Source: JAZQQB01 sp045628865 (GTDB lineage: Bacteria; Bacillota; Clostridia; Lachnospirales; Lachnospiraceae). Taken from it: 11,366 bases of DNA. The notes beneath the pieces were generated by a model, which was not told the origin of the DNA, searched no databases, and worked only from the letters and a program-made list of their open reading frames with translations. This document shows, piece by piece, positions 1 to 6,224 of the stretch. Position numbers and translations under genes: made by a program. The stretch lies in assembly GCA_045628865.1 (NCBI GenBank), contig JAZQQB010000095.1, positions 1 to 11,366 of the forward strand, written 5' to 3'. Position 1 is the first letter of the stretch; every line of letters starts with the position of its first letter.

Positions 1-33
1 TTTTTACAAGAGATATTTTTAGCAAAGACTTAA

Positions 34-140
34 TGTTATAATATGGAGTAGACAGGAACGCGTATGAAATCATAGGGTTTGGACCTGTACCTGTTAATTG
101 ATATGCCCTGCGGCATATGCACCCTATTCTTCTTTATTTA
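34..140 (+). ncRNA. Possible small structured transcript, unidentified
   Basis: No protein gene is visible in the first 123 bases. An extended -10 motif (TG-T-TATAAT, 34-42) lies on the plus strand without a clear -35 box. Downstream is a nested secondary structure: an outer helix ATAGGGT (72-78) with ACCCTAT (121-127), enclosing a perfect inner hairpin ATATGCC (101-107)/GGCATAT (112-118) with a CTGC loop. The outer helix is followed by a T-rich stretch (128-146), so the structure could end a short plus-strand RNA of roughly 80 bases. I do not recognise it as a known RNA family. Because the helices are also symmetrical on the minus strand, an equally good reading is a weak terminator for the minus-strand gene, whose stop codon lies inside the outer helix. 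Confidence 0.25.
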
Positions 141-357
141 CTTTTGCATTCTGTTTCGCATCTTTATACCATTTGTAGGTCTGAATCCAGATAAAGCCAA
201 TGATCGGAATAGCGATATCAGCTAACAGAAATGCTGCGAACAGTCGACTTCCTGGTAAAAAGATTGCTACCAATAATGTTGCAATGATCATCGCTATCAA
301 AAGGATAATAGTGAACAGAGCTAAAATACGCTGAAAAGGTGTTATTTTTGATTCCAT
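124..357 (-). CDS. Small two-helix membrane protein, function unknown
   Basis: The 77-residue protein starts ATG at 357 on the minus strand, preceded by a good GAAAGGA ribosome binding site (spacing about 6). It has two hydrophobic segments, about residues 11-33 and 38-59, joined by a short PGSR turn. A charged, Lys/Asn/Glu-rich tail (residues 61-77) would be cytoplasmic. It resembles the many short uncharacterised membrane proteins of Lachnospiraceae with two helices and a charged tail, but I cannot assign a family or role. It is divergent from the polysaccharide operon and has its own promoter at 464-492, so it is probably an independent transcription unit. Its last codons overlap the inverted repeat at 72-127, which may act as its terminator. 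Confidence 0.7.
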   Translation of the reverse strand: MESKITPFQRILALFTIILLIAMIIATLLVAIFLPGSRLFAAFLLADIAIPIIGFIWIQTYKWYKDAKQNAKVNKEE

Positions 358-387
358 GTTTTGTCCTTTCTTCTTGTTGTATGGAAT

Positions 388-409
388 AATCTAACAATTC
401 TGTTAGATT
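388..409. promoter_or_regulatory. Inverted repeat, possible operator or leader hairpin
   Basis: A perfect 8-base inverted repeat AATCTAAC (388-395)/GTTAGATT (402-409) with a 6-base spacer. It lies inside the leader of the minus-strand membrane gene, between its promoter and start codon. On the plus strand a short T run follows (to 412), so it could also act as a weak plus-strand terminator. The symmetry suits a dimeric repressor site, but no regulator is seen in the window. Confidence 0.4.
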
Positions 410-463
410 TTTGCATTCATATACAAAATGCTGTATATTATTGTATCGAAACTGGCTTAGTCT

Positions 464-492
464 ATTATAGCCGGTGCAGATATTTGTTGCAA
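464..492 (-). promoter_or_regulatory. Sigma-A type promoter for the minus-strand membrane gene
   Basis: On the minus strand, TTGCAA (plus 487-492) is followed by exactly 17 bases and then a perfect TATAAT (plus 464-469). This predicts a transcript with a 5' leader of about 100 bases before the ATG at 357. The leader contains the inverted repeat at 388-409. The assignment rests on consensus match and spacing only. Confidence 0.65.
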
Positions 493-534
493 CCGCTATT
501 TTTCGCTATGTTAGTGAAATTTAATAAAAAACTA

Positions 535-565
535 AGAATCTGCATTTTGATACATTGTGGATTCT
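535..565. promoter_or_regulatory. Inverted repeat upstream of the operon promoter
   Basis: The arms are AGAATCTGCA (535-544) and TGTGGATTCT (556-565), a 10-base dyad that needs two G-T pairs, with an 11-base loop; the outer six pairs are perfect. It sits about 25 bases upstream of the extended -10 at 591-599, where an activator or repressor could bind. There is no adjoining T tract, so a terminator role is unlikely. Confidence 0.35.
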
Positions 566-590
566 GTCACTGTAAAAAGAATACTTCAGA

Positions 591-599
591 TGATATAAT
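591..599 (+). promoter_or_regulatory. Extended -10 promoter of the polysaccharide operon
   Basis: TGATATAAT (TG-N-TATAAT) is a perfect extended -10 element. At 17-base spacing the -35 position (571-576, TGTAAA) is poor, which is usual for extended -10 promoters and leaves room for an activator. Transcription would begin near 605, giving a leader of about 55 bases before the first gene, whose AAGAGG ribosome site is at 649-654. I see no other promoter for the operon in 358-660. Confidence 0.55.
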
Positions 600-660
600 A
601 ATGAACGGTTATATATAGAGGTTTGAGTATTCACAAACTAATTAAAATAAGAGGTTTTTT

Positions 661-1383
661 ATGGATAACAAAGGGATTATCGAAATTTACCGCAATCAAA
701 GCCAGGTGATTAACGATGCCATCGACAGAGTTGTGGTAGAGGTTTATAAGAAAAAAAGAGAAGAAAAAGCACAGAGCTTTTTATTAACAGGATGTAGTAC
801 AGGATGTGGTACAACAACAAATGCCATTAACCTGGCCGTTGCACTTGCGAATTCAGGATGGAGAACGATTCTGATCGATTGCGATATCCGTAAGGGAATG
901 CGCTATAAAAGATTGAATGCAGAAGCAAAGATTGGTTTATCTGATTTCTTAAATGGAACAGATGGTGATTGTATTTATCATACCAATTATCCGAATCTGG
1001 ATTATATGCCATGCGGATCATTTTCGGAAAGTCCGGTTCGTTTATTCTGTTCACAGGCTATGGAGCAGTTGGTTGAACAGTTGGAGATGGCATATGATTA
1101 TATCATTTATGATTTTCCATCTATCAATGTTGTGCCAGATGCAGAGATTATGATGCCGATCGTGGATGGTATCATGTTGATCACGGCCTTGAATGAAACA
1201 GGAAAGAAGCAGCTGGCAGATGCAAAGCAGAAGATCCTTCCTGAGAAATATATGGGTGTGATCGCCAATAAAGTTGATCCTGCGCAGTATCGTCACTTTA
1301 TCAAGGACTATGATTATTTTAGAGAGCAGAAGATGAGTAATCGTTTCAAGGCAGGAATGAAGAAGAAAAGTAAGAAGAAATGA
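661..1383 (+). CDS. CpsD/BY-kinase-like ATPase with degenerate Walker A
   Basis: This 240-residue cytoplasmic protein has the MinD/ParA-type P-loop fold of the CpsD/CapB tyrosine kinases that work with a CpsC/Wzz membrane partner in capsule assembly. Visible motifs are a P-loop at residues 44-53 (GCSTGCGTTT), a Walker A' strand at 70-77 (ILIDCDIR) and a Walker B strand at 146-154 (DYIIYDFPS). In the P-loop the invariant lysine of the GxGK[ST]T pattern is replaced by threonine (T51). The tyrosine-rich C-terminal tail of true BY-kinases is also missing: the protein ends in a polybasic KKKSKKK, with only Y210, Y217 and Y219 nearby. It is first in the operon, with its ribosome site AAGAGG 6 bases before the ATG. 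It is probably a regulatory, non-kinase relative. The TadZ/CpaE branch of the same superfamily also tolerates loss of this lysine, so ATP binding may persist. The family call is firm; activity is uncertain. Confidence 0.8.
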   Translation: MDNKGIIEIYRNQSQVINDAIDRVVVEVYKKKREEKAQSFLLTGCSTGCGTTTNAINLAVALANSGWRTILIDCDIRKGMRYKRLNAEAKIGLSDFLNGTDGDCIYHTNYPNLDYMPCGSFSESPVRLFCSQAMEQLVEQLEMAYDYIIYDFPSINVVPDAEIMMPIVDGIMLITALNETGKKQLADAKQKILPEKYMGVIANKVDPAQYRHFIKDYDYFREQKMSNRFKAGMKKKSKKK

Positions 1384-1391
1384 GGCACAAG

Positions 1392-2318
1392 ATGAAAAAT
1401 AAAAAAAGTCTTTTTGTAGGAAAGGTCCTTTCCTTCCTTGCATTATTTGTAATCTGTTTTCAGATGATGGGGACAGACTTGGATACTGTTTTGGCAGCTG
1501 AGGGAGAGGCAAGAATTGTTGTTGATTCCTTTGCAGTAACAGAAGATGCTGCCACTCCGGGAGAAGAATTTGAGTTATCTGTTGTTTTGAAGAATACAAG
1601 TAATACATACACAGCGAATAACATATTAGTTTCTTTTGATACTCCATCAAGATCCATTCTTCCTGTGTATGGTTCATCTAATCAGGTATATATTGATTCT
1701 ATTGAGGCTGGCGGGAGTGCAACAGCTACTTTTGAGTTGGTCGTAGATTCGAAAATAGATGTAGAGTATTTGGAAGCGAATATTTCTATAAGCAGTTATG
1801 ATGGATTTAGTGTTACCAAAGCAACGAATGTTACTACCATTCAGGTTCCACTGAAGTTGAAATCTACACTGGTATTTACCTATTCTGTTCCAGAACATAC
1901 AAAAGTTGGTTCTAAGGCCAGAGTCAGTGCTACCTATGTTAATTCCGGTATGGAAGAATTGTCTAATATCCAGATTATGATCACTGGTGATGGACTTAGT
2001 CGTGATTATTCAACAACATTAGGTGATTTGGGATCTGGTGAAAGTAATATAGCGGAAATTTATTTGGACTTTATCAGTGAAGGAACACAGAACCTTTATA
2101 TGTCATTCCAGTATACCGACTCTGATGGAGAAATCCATAATACTGTTTCTCAGAATTTCATCGTTAATGTAGAGGGTTCTACTGGAAATGGAGATGACAT
2201 TAATATCGTTGATGACACATTGGGTCTTAGTTCCATGATTCAGCTGATTATCCTTGGTGCCATCGTAATCTTAGGAATCGTTGTTGCAATCTTGATCCGC
2301 AGCAACCGTAATAAGTAA
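1392..2318 (+). CDS. Secreted, C-terminally membrane-anchored tandem beta-sandwich protein
   Basis: I prefer the ATG at 1392, which has a GAGG ribosome site (1382-1385) at 6-base spacing; a longer frame from 1380 would overlap the previous stop codon. The 308-residue product starts with a signal peptide (KNKK, hydrophobic core about 7-27, likely cleavage after LAA near residue 36). Two Ig-like beta-sandwich regions follow, about residues 40-150 and 155-262. They resemble the CARDB/COG1361-type folds, with phrases such as 'PGEEFELSVVLKNTS' and 'KVGSKARVSATYVNSG'. A Gly/Asp-rich linker, a transmembrane helix (about 282-302) and a short basic RSNRNK end complete it. It would face the cell exterior. 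It lies between the ATPase and Wzz genes with only 8- and 17-base gaps, so a role in polymer export, length control or wall attachment is likely but not shown. I do not know a named family with this exact layout. Confidence 0.75.
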   Translation: MKNKKSLFVGKVLSFLALFVICFQMMGTDLDTVLAAEGEARIVVDSFAVTEDAATPGEEFELSVVLKNTSNTYTANNILVSFDTPSRSILPVYGSSNQVYIDSIEAGGSATATFELVVDSKIDVEYLEANISISSYDGFSVTKATNVTTIQVPLKLKSTLVFTYSVPEHTKVGSKARVSATYVNSGMEELSNIQIMITGDGLSRDYSTTLGDLGSGESNIAEIYLDFISEGTQNLYMSFQYTDSDGEIHNTVSQNFIVNVEGSTGNGDDINIVDDTLGLSSMIQLIILGAIVILGIVVAILIRSNRNK

Positions 2319-2335
2319 AATCTAAGGAGGGTATT

Positions 2336-3025
2336 ATGAAGGACGAAATTCGTTTACAGGATTTGATCAGATTAAGTGTTATCTCAATCTGGAGAAATAA
2401 ATTAGTCATTGGTGCTGCTACAATTTTGTTTTTATTAGTAGGTATCTTATATGCTTCTGTTCAGTCAGTTACCAATACATATTATGCGAAAGCAACCATT
2501 ACCAGTGCAATCTATGGATCATACCAGGATTCCGTAACCGTATCCAATGCTATGGAGAATTATGCCGGTGTCTTAACCAGTAGAAAGGTATGTGAACGAG
2601 CAGAGGCGTTAATCGGTGACAGCAAGATTTCTGCTGACTATATTATGTCTATGATTGATTCCAGCATCAATGGATCTTCTACAATCATGTCTGTTTATGC
2701 ATACTCAAGCGATCCAAAAACCTGCGTACTAGTAGCCAATGCAGTTGCAGAAGCATTCGTTATTGAAATTCAGGGTATTACGGGATCTGATGCGATCCAG
2801 ATTTTGGATGCATCTCAGACAGCGTATATTTCAGCAGATGGCTATACATCCTTGCTTAAGAAGATCATGGTGTTAGCTGCGGCTGGTTTTGTATTAAGTT
2901 GTGTTTATTTTGTGTGCTTGGAGATTTTCTCTACAAAAGTGAAGACCATCGAACAGTGTTCTGGTCCAGAAGGGGACGAATTGTTAGGTGTGATACCAAT
3001 GTATGACACCAATGATAAGAAATAA
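2336..3025 (+). CDS. Wzz/CpsC-family polysaccharide chain-length determinant
   Basis: The 229-residue protein is the usual length of Gram-positive CpsC proteins. A short cytoplasmic N-terminus (EIRLQDLIRLSVISIWRNK) leads into TM1 (about 23-44), a mostly alpha-helical extracellular domain (about 45-175), TM2 (about 177-198) and a short cytoplasmic tail. The tail ends in ELLGVIP, a phrase typical of the family. CpsC proteins control chain length by acting on the Wzy polymerase and normally bind a CpsD kinase; here the likely partner is the ATPase at 661-1383. The start has a very strong AAGGAGGG site 6 bases upstream. Unusually, the ATPase and Wzz genes are separated by the beta-sandwich gene rather than adjacent. 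Confidence 0.85.
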   Translation: MKDEIRLQDLIRLSVISIWRNKLVIGAATILFLLVGILYASVQSVTNTYYAKATITSAIYGSYQDSVTVSNAMENYAGVLTSRKVCERAEALIGDSKISADYIMSMIDSSINGSSTIMSVYAYSSDPKTCVLVANAVAEAFVIEIQGITGSDAIQILDASQTAYISADGYTSLLKKIMVLAAAGFVLSCVYFVCLEIFSTKVKTIEQCSGPEGDELLGVIPMYDTNDKK

Positions 3026-3049
3026 GTTTTATAATAGGGGAGTAAAAGG

Positions 3050-3517
3050 GTGAAAAAATTAAATAAGGTATGTTTTGCAGCATCCAGTGGGGGACATCTG
3101 GAAGAGATTGCAAGACTAAAGGATGTTGCAGTTGGATGTGACTGTTTTCTCGTAACTGAACGAGGAGGCTTCCAGGAAATCAATTTGTGTGACAGGGTGA
3201 TTCATGTGACACAGATCAATCGTAAAGAACTACTTTTTCCAGTTAAGTTTTTCTGTCTTTGGATCAGTTCTTTGCGTATCTTGTTGAAAGAGAGACCAGA
3301 TTACATTGTTTCAACCGGTGCACTTGCCACGTTTCCGATTTGTGTGCTTGGGAAGTTCATGAAGAAGAAGGTTGTGTATGTGGAATCATTTGCCAGAGTG
3401 GATGAACCATCCTTAACTGGTAAACTTATGTATCGCTATGCGGATTTATTTATAGTACAGTGGGAAGAGATGCTTCAGTTTTTCCCTGATGCAGTTTATA
3501 CTGGAGGTGTTTTCTAG
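3050..3517 (+). CDS. Alg14/PssD/CpsF-like glycosyltransferase membrane subunit
   Basis: The 155-residue protein matches the full length of bacterial Alg14-like proteins (PssD, Cps14F, EpsE types). Family marks are the N-terminal VCFAASSGGHLEEI (residues 7-20), the STGA segment (88-91), VVYVESFARVDEPSLTGKL (108-126) and the ending IVQWEEML...YTGGVF. A hydrophobic stretch near 63-80 would tether it to the membrane. Alg14-type proteins recruit an Alg13-type catalytic partner to add the second sugar onto a lipid-diphosphate sugar; that partner is the gene at 3683. The start is GTG (3050), supported by AGGGGAG at 3036-3042, 7 bases away. Which sugar is transferred cannot be read from the sequence. 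Confidence 0.85.
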   Translation: MKKLNKVCFAASSGGHLEEIARLKDVAVGCDCFLVTERGGFQEINLCDRVIHVTQINRKELLFPVKFFCLWISSLRILLKERPDYIVSTGALATFPICVLGKFMKKKVVYVESFARVDEPSLTGKLMYRYADLFIVQWEEMLQFFPDAVYTGGVF

Positions 3518-3682
3518 CAAGAAGATGCTTCTAAAAATATAACGAAATAAAATATAAAAATTAATAAAAAAGTAGAAGTTATTGACATAAAAATTGTACT
3601 CTCAGTGCGTTTCGTACAGAGAAAAGTTGTGATATGATGACTAAGAAAATGAGTCGAAATGACTAGTCCGGAGGATGACAGA
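3518..3682 (+). promoter_or_regulatory. AT-rich gap with internal promoter candidates and a hairpin
   Basis: This 165-base gap splits the Alg14-like and Alg13-like genes, while all other gaps in the operon are 44 bases or less. It contains an A-rich stretch (3533-3575), a perfect TTGACA (3582-3587) with no matching -10 at normal distance, and an extended -10 TGATATGAT (3630-3638) about 45 bases before the next start codon. Between them is a hairpin: TCTC (3600-3603) with GAGA (3619-3622) and GTGCG (3605-3609) with CGTAC (3613-3617), one G-T pair, one A-A mismatch and a TTT loop. There is no T tract, so it is not a standard terminator. A small dyad AGAAG/CTTCT (3520-3532) follows the upstream stop codon. 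A second promoter for the downstream genes is the best reading. Confidence 0.4.
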
Positions 3683-4159
3683 ATGATATTTGTTGTGTTG
3701 GGAACACAGAAATTTCAATTGAATAGACTTTTAAAGCTTTTGGATGAATATGTTTATGCTGGATTCATTAAGGAAGAGGTGGTTGCGCAGATTGGTCACT
3801 CTTCTTATGTGCCACAGCATTATGAGTATAAACAGTTCATGGATAAGGAAGAATTCGATTCAACAATCCAGAAGGCAGACATTGTTATCGCACATAGTGG
3901 TGTTGGTACGATCATGACAGCTATTAATTCGAAAAAGCCAGTGATCGTGTTTCCAAGACTTGCAAAGTATAAGGAACATGTAGATGATCATCAGCTTGAT
4001 ATTGCGAAAGCTTTTGAAACCAAGAAATATGTTCTTTGCTGTTACGAAGAGGATAATCTTTATGAAAAGATTAAAGAATGCAGAAATTTCCAATTCGAAG
4101 AGTATGTATCACACAGAGAGAAGATTGTGTCATTGATCAAAGACTTTTTGGGAGAGTAA
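3683..4159 (+). CDS. Alg13/PssE/CpsG-like glycosyltransferase catalytic subunit
   Basis: I place the start at the ATG at 3683, because homologues begin MIFVxLGTQxFxxNRLL and because GGAGG (3670-3674) lies 8 bases upstream; an earlier in-frame ATG at 3659 has no such site. The 158-residue product is the normal size for a PssE/Alg13-like GT-B C-terminal half. It binds the nucleotide-sugar donor through IAHSGVGTIM (residues 69-78) and PRLAKYKEHVDDHQ (91-104). It should work as a heterodimer with the Alg14-like protein encoded just upstream, adding the second sugar to an undecaprenyl-diphosphate-linked primer at the inner membrane face. Its own promoter-like region lies immediately upstream. Family assignment is confident; sugar specificity is unknown. 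Confidence 0.87.
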   Translation: MIFVVLGTQKFQLNRLLKLLDEYVYAGFIKEEVVAQIGHSSYVPQHYEYKQFMDKEEFDSTIQKADIVIAHSGVGTIMTAINSKKPVIVFPRLAKYKEHVDDHQLDIAKAFETKKYVLCCYEEDNLYEKIKECRNFQFEEYVSHREKIVSLIKDFLGE

Positions 4160-4171
4160 AAGGGGGGTTCT

Positions 4172-5161
4172 ATGGCTAAAGTTAGTGTTATTGTTCCTGT
4201 TTATAATGTGGAACCTTATTTGGAAAAGTGTCTGGACAGTCTGGTTCATCAGACCTTGTCAGATATAGAGATTATAGTAGTCAATGATGGGTCGAAAGAT
4301 CATTCTCAGACCATTATTGACTCTTTTTGTGAGAAGTATCCGAATGTAATCGGTTATGTGAAAGAGAACGGTGGACTATCTGATGCAAGAAATTATGGGT
4401 TACCACTTGCTTCAGGAGAATACATTGGATTTATTGATTCAGATGATTTTGTGGATCTGAATATGTATGAGCTTTTGTATCAGAAAGCAGTTGAAACGGG
4501 AGCTGAGGTTGTAGAATGTAATTTACATCACACCTTTGATACTTATGAGGATACGGAAATAGGAGTACATATTACCGATCAGAAGGAAATGCTGATGAAT
4601 GGTAGAAGCGTTGTATGGAATAAAATCTATAAGCGTGAATGGTTGTACTCTACAGGTGTGGCATTTCATAAAGGAAAGATATATGAGGACGTGGAATTTT
4701 TCTTAAAGCTCGTTCCATATATCAACAAGATTGCATACATTGAGGAAGCTTGTGTACATTATGTGCAGAGAGGTTCTTCCATTAATAATAAACAGACCTT
4801 AAAGACCCTTGATATCCTTGATATTTTAAAGGAAATCACCTCTTTCTATCAGGAACGGGGTTTTTATGAGGAATATAAGGATGCTTTGGAATTCTTTTAT
4901 ACAAGAATTTTGCTATGTAGTTCATTTTCTAGAATGTGTAGAATTCCAGATAAAAAGGATAGAAAACTTGCATTAACAAAGAATTGGGAGATGCTTATTA
5001 CAAACTTCCCAGAATGGAAAAAGAATCCATATTTAAAGAAAAGCACATCTAAGAAGATGAAGTTCGCAAAGACTATGAATGGGTTTACTTATCGCATGTA
5101 TGGCGTAATGTTGCCGACGTATTTTAGAATGAAAAGCAGACATGTGAAGAAAGAAAGCTAG
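4172..5161 (+). CDS. GT2 family glycosyltransferase (first of four)
   Basis: The 329-residue GT-A fold enzyme opens with VSVIVPVYNVEPYLEKCLDSL (residues 4-24), followed by the nucleotide-binding VNDGSKD (37-43), KENGGLSDARN (64-74) and the metal-binding FIDSDD (87-92). The middle part contains VVWNKIYKREWL and YEDVEFFLKLVPY, the second carrying acidic residues where the GT2 catalytic base usually lies. The basic C-terminal tail (KSTSKKMKFAK, then MKSRHVKKES) suggests peripheral membrane binding. It is expected to extend the lipid-linked repeat unit in the cytoplasm from an unidentified nucleotide sugar. The AAGGGGGG ribosome site sits 4 bases before the ATG, 12 bases after the Alg13-like gene, so the two are co-transcribed. 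Confidence 0.88.
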   Translation: MAKVSVIVPVYNVEPYLEKCLDSLVHQTLSDIEIIVVNDGSKDHSQTIIDSFCEKYPNVIGYVKENGGLSDARNYGLPLASGEYIGFIDSDDFVDLNMYELLYQKAVETGAEVVECNLHHTFDTYEDTEIGVHITDQKEMLMNGRSVVWNKIYKREWLYSTGVAFHKGKIYEDVEFFLKLVPYINKIAYIEEACVHYVQRGSSINNKQTLKTLDILDILKEITSFYQERGFYEEYKDALEFFYTRILLCSSFSRMCRIPDKKDRKLALTKNWEMLITNFPEWKKNPYLKKSTSKKMKFAKTMNGFTYRMYGVMLPTYFRMKSRHVKKES

Positions 5162-5199
5162 TATTTACAAGTACTGAAAGAAAAAGGAAGGATTCATAA

Positions 5200-6189
5200 A
5201 TGAAGTTAAGTATTGTTATTCCAATTTACAATGCATCGAAATATTTAAAAAAATGCCTTGATTCGGTTGCAAAGTCTCCAATCACTGACATGGAATGCAT
5301 TATGGTAAATGATGGAAGTACAGATTCTTCAGAGGTAATCTGTAAAGCATATGCGGATGCGGACCGCAGATTTGTTTATCTGCAGAAAGAGAATGCTGGT
5401 GTATCAGCAGCAAGAAACAGTGGTCTTGGTCATACCAGAGGAAAGTATGTAATGTTTCTTGATGCAGATGATTTTCTGACAGAAGATGCATGGGCTCTTA
5501 TTGATGCAACACTGAATCAGGAAATGGCAGATTATACTGCATTTGCTTATTATTCTTATTATGAAGATGGCAGAACTGAATTAGAGAGATATCAGATTGA
5601 AGGAGAGAAAACAACAGACTTTGAAGCAGCAAAGAAGCTGGTGTATGCATCTTCTCAGATGAATACCTGTTGGGGTAAGATCTTTGATTATGATATCATT
5701 CGAAATAATAAGATTAAGTTTCAGGTGGATCTTCCAATTGGAGAAGACTATTTATTTGTAGCAGAGTATTTTCAGTATTGTAAGACTTCTTATATTACCA
5801 ATGATCCAATTCTTTACTACCTGCAAAGACCTGGTAGTGCAATGAGAAGCTACTCTATGGCGCAACGGATTGGATTTATGGAAATCCTGTATCGCTATAA
5901 CTTATCTAAGGTTGAAGAATTGCAGGATGTACAGTTAAAGAAGGATTTTTACAATTATTATCTTCGTGTTGTCACCAATCTTTTCCTGGTATTTGCGAAA
6001 GAAAAAGAGGAAAAGGAATTGAAGGAACTTTATCAGGATGCATTGCATCATGAAGTGTTGGATGAAATTTTCAAAAATGTTACTAGAAGAGAATTGTCAC
6101 CATTTTTTAAGAAAATAGAATATGATCTATTGAAACGGCATCATGTTTGGTTATTAACCAAATATTTTGGATTAAAGAAAAAGATGTAA
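5200..6189 (+). CDS. GT2 family glycosyltransferase (second of four)
   Basis: The 329-residue GT2 enzyme has LSIVIPIYNASKYLKKCLDSV (residues 3-23), VNDGSTD (36-42), KENAGVSAARN (63-73) and the metal-binding FLDADDF (86-92). NTCWGKIFDYDII and PIGEDYLFVAEYFQY form the acceptor-side region with its conserved acidic pair. The C-terminal third is Lys/Glu-rich and helical. Its start has AAGGAAGGA (5184-5192) at 7-base spacing, after a 38-base gap. It has the same length as the preceding GT2, but the two differ clearly outside the GT-A motifs, so they probably use different sugars rather than being a recent duplication. Confidence 0.88.
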   Translation: MKLSIVIPIYNASKYLKKCLDSVAKSPITDMECIMVNDGSTDSSEVICKAYADADRRFVYLQKENAGVSAARNSGLGHTRGKYVMFLDADDFLTEDAWALIDATLNQEMADYTAFAYYSYYEDGRTELERYQIEGEKTTDFEAAKKLVYASSQMNTCWGKIFDYDIIRNNKIKFQVDLPIGEDYLFVAEYFQYCKTSYITNDPILYYLQRPGSAMRSYSMAQRIGFMEILYRYNLSKVEELQDVQLKKDFYNYYLRVVTNLFLVFAKEKEEKELKELYQDALHHEVLDEIFKNVTRRELSPFFKKIEYDLLKRHHVWLLTKYFGLKKKM

Positions 6190-6224
6190 CAGAGTATCAT
6201 AAAGGATGAACAGGAGGTGTGTAC

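Larger units (their letters stand above)
358..660. other. Divergent intergenic region, 303 bases, no gene
   Basis: This AT-rich spacer separates the minus-strand membrane gene from the plus-strand polysaccharide operon. It contains one promoter facing each way (464-492 minus, 591-599 plus) and two inverted repeats (388-409, 535-565). An 85-codon open frame runs through it on the plus strand, but it overlaps both promoters, has no ribosome site and looks random in composition. I therefore read the region as purely regulatory. Confidence 0.6.

Noticed and set aside
361..618. An 85-codon open frame on the plus strand in the divergent spacer
   Set aside because: It covers both promoters and both inverted repeats, has no ribosome site, and its predicted product has no recognisable domain or signal.
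1051..1677. A 208-codon minus-strand frame opposite the ATPase and beta-sandwich genes
   Set aside because: It lies antisense to two well-supported genes, with a Leu/His/Gln-rich product typical of an antisense shadow.
3600..3622. Intrinsic terminator between the Alg14-like and Alg13-like genes
   Set aside because: The hairpin has a mismatch and a G-T pair and is followed by GAAAAG rather than a T tract.
4172..6189. Recent tandem duplication of the first two GT2 genes, which are both 329 residues long
   Set aside because: Similarity is limited to the common GT-A motifs; the middle and C-terminal parts differ strongly, so equal length is a coincidence.
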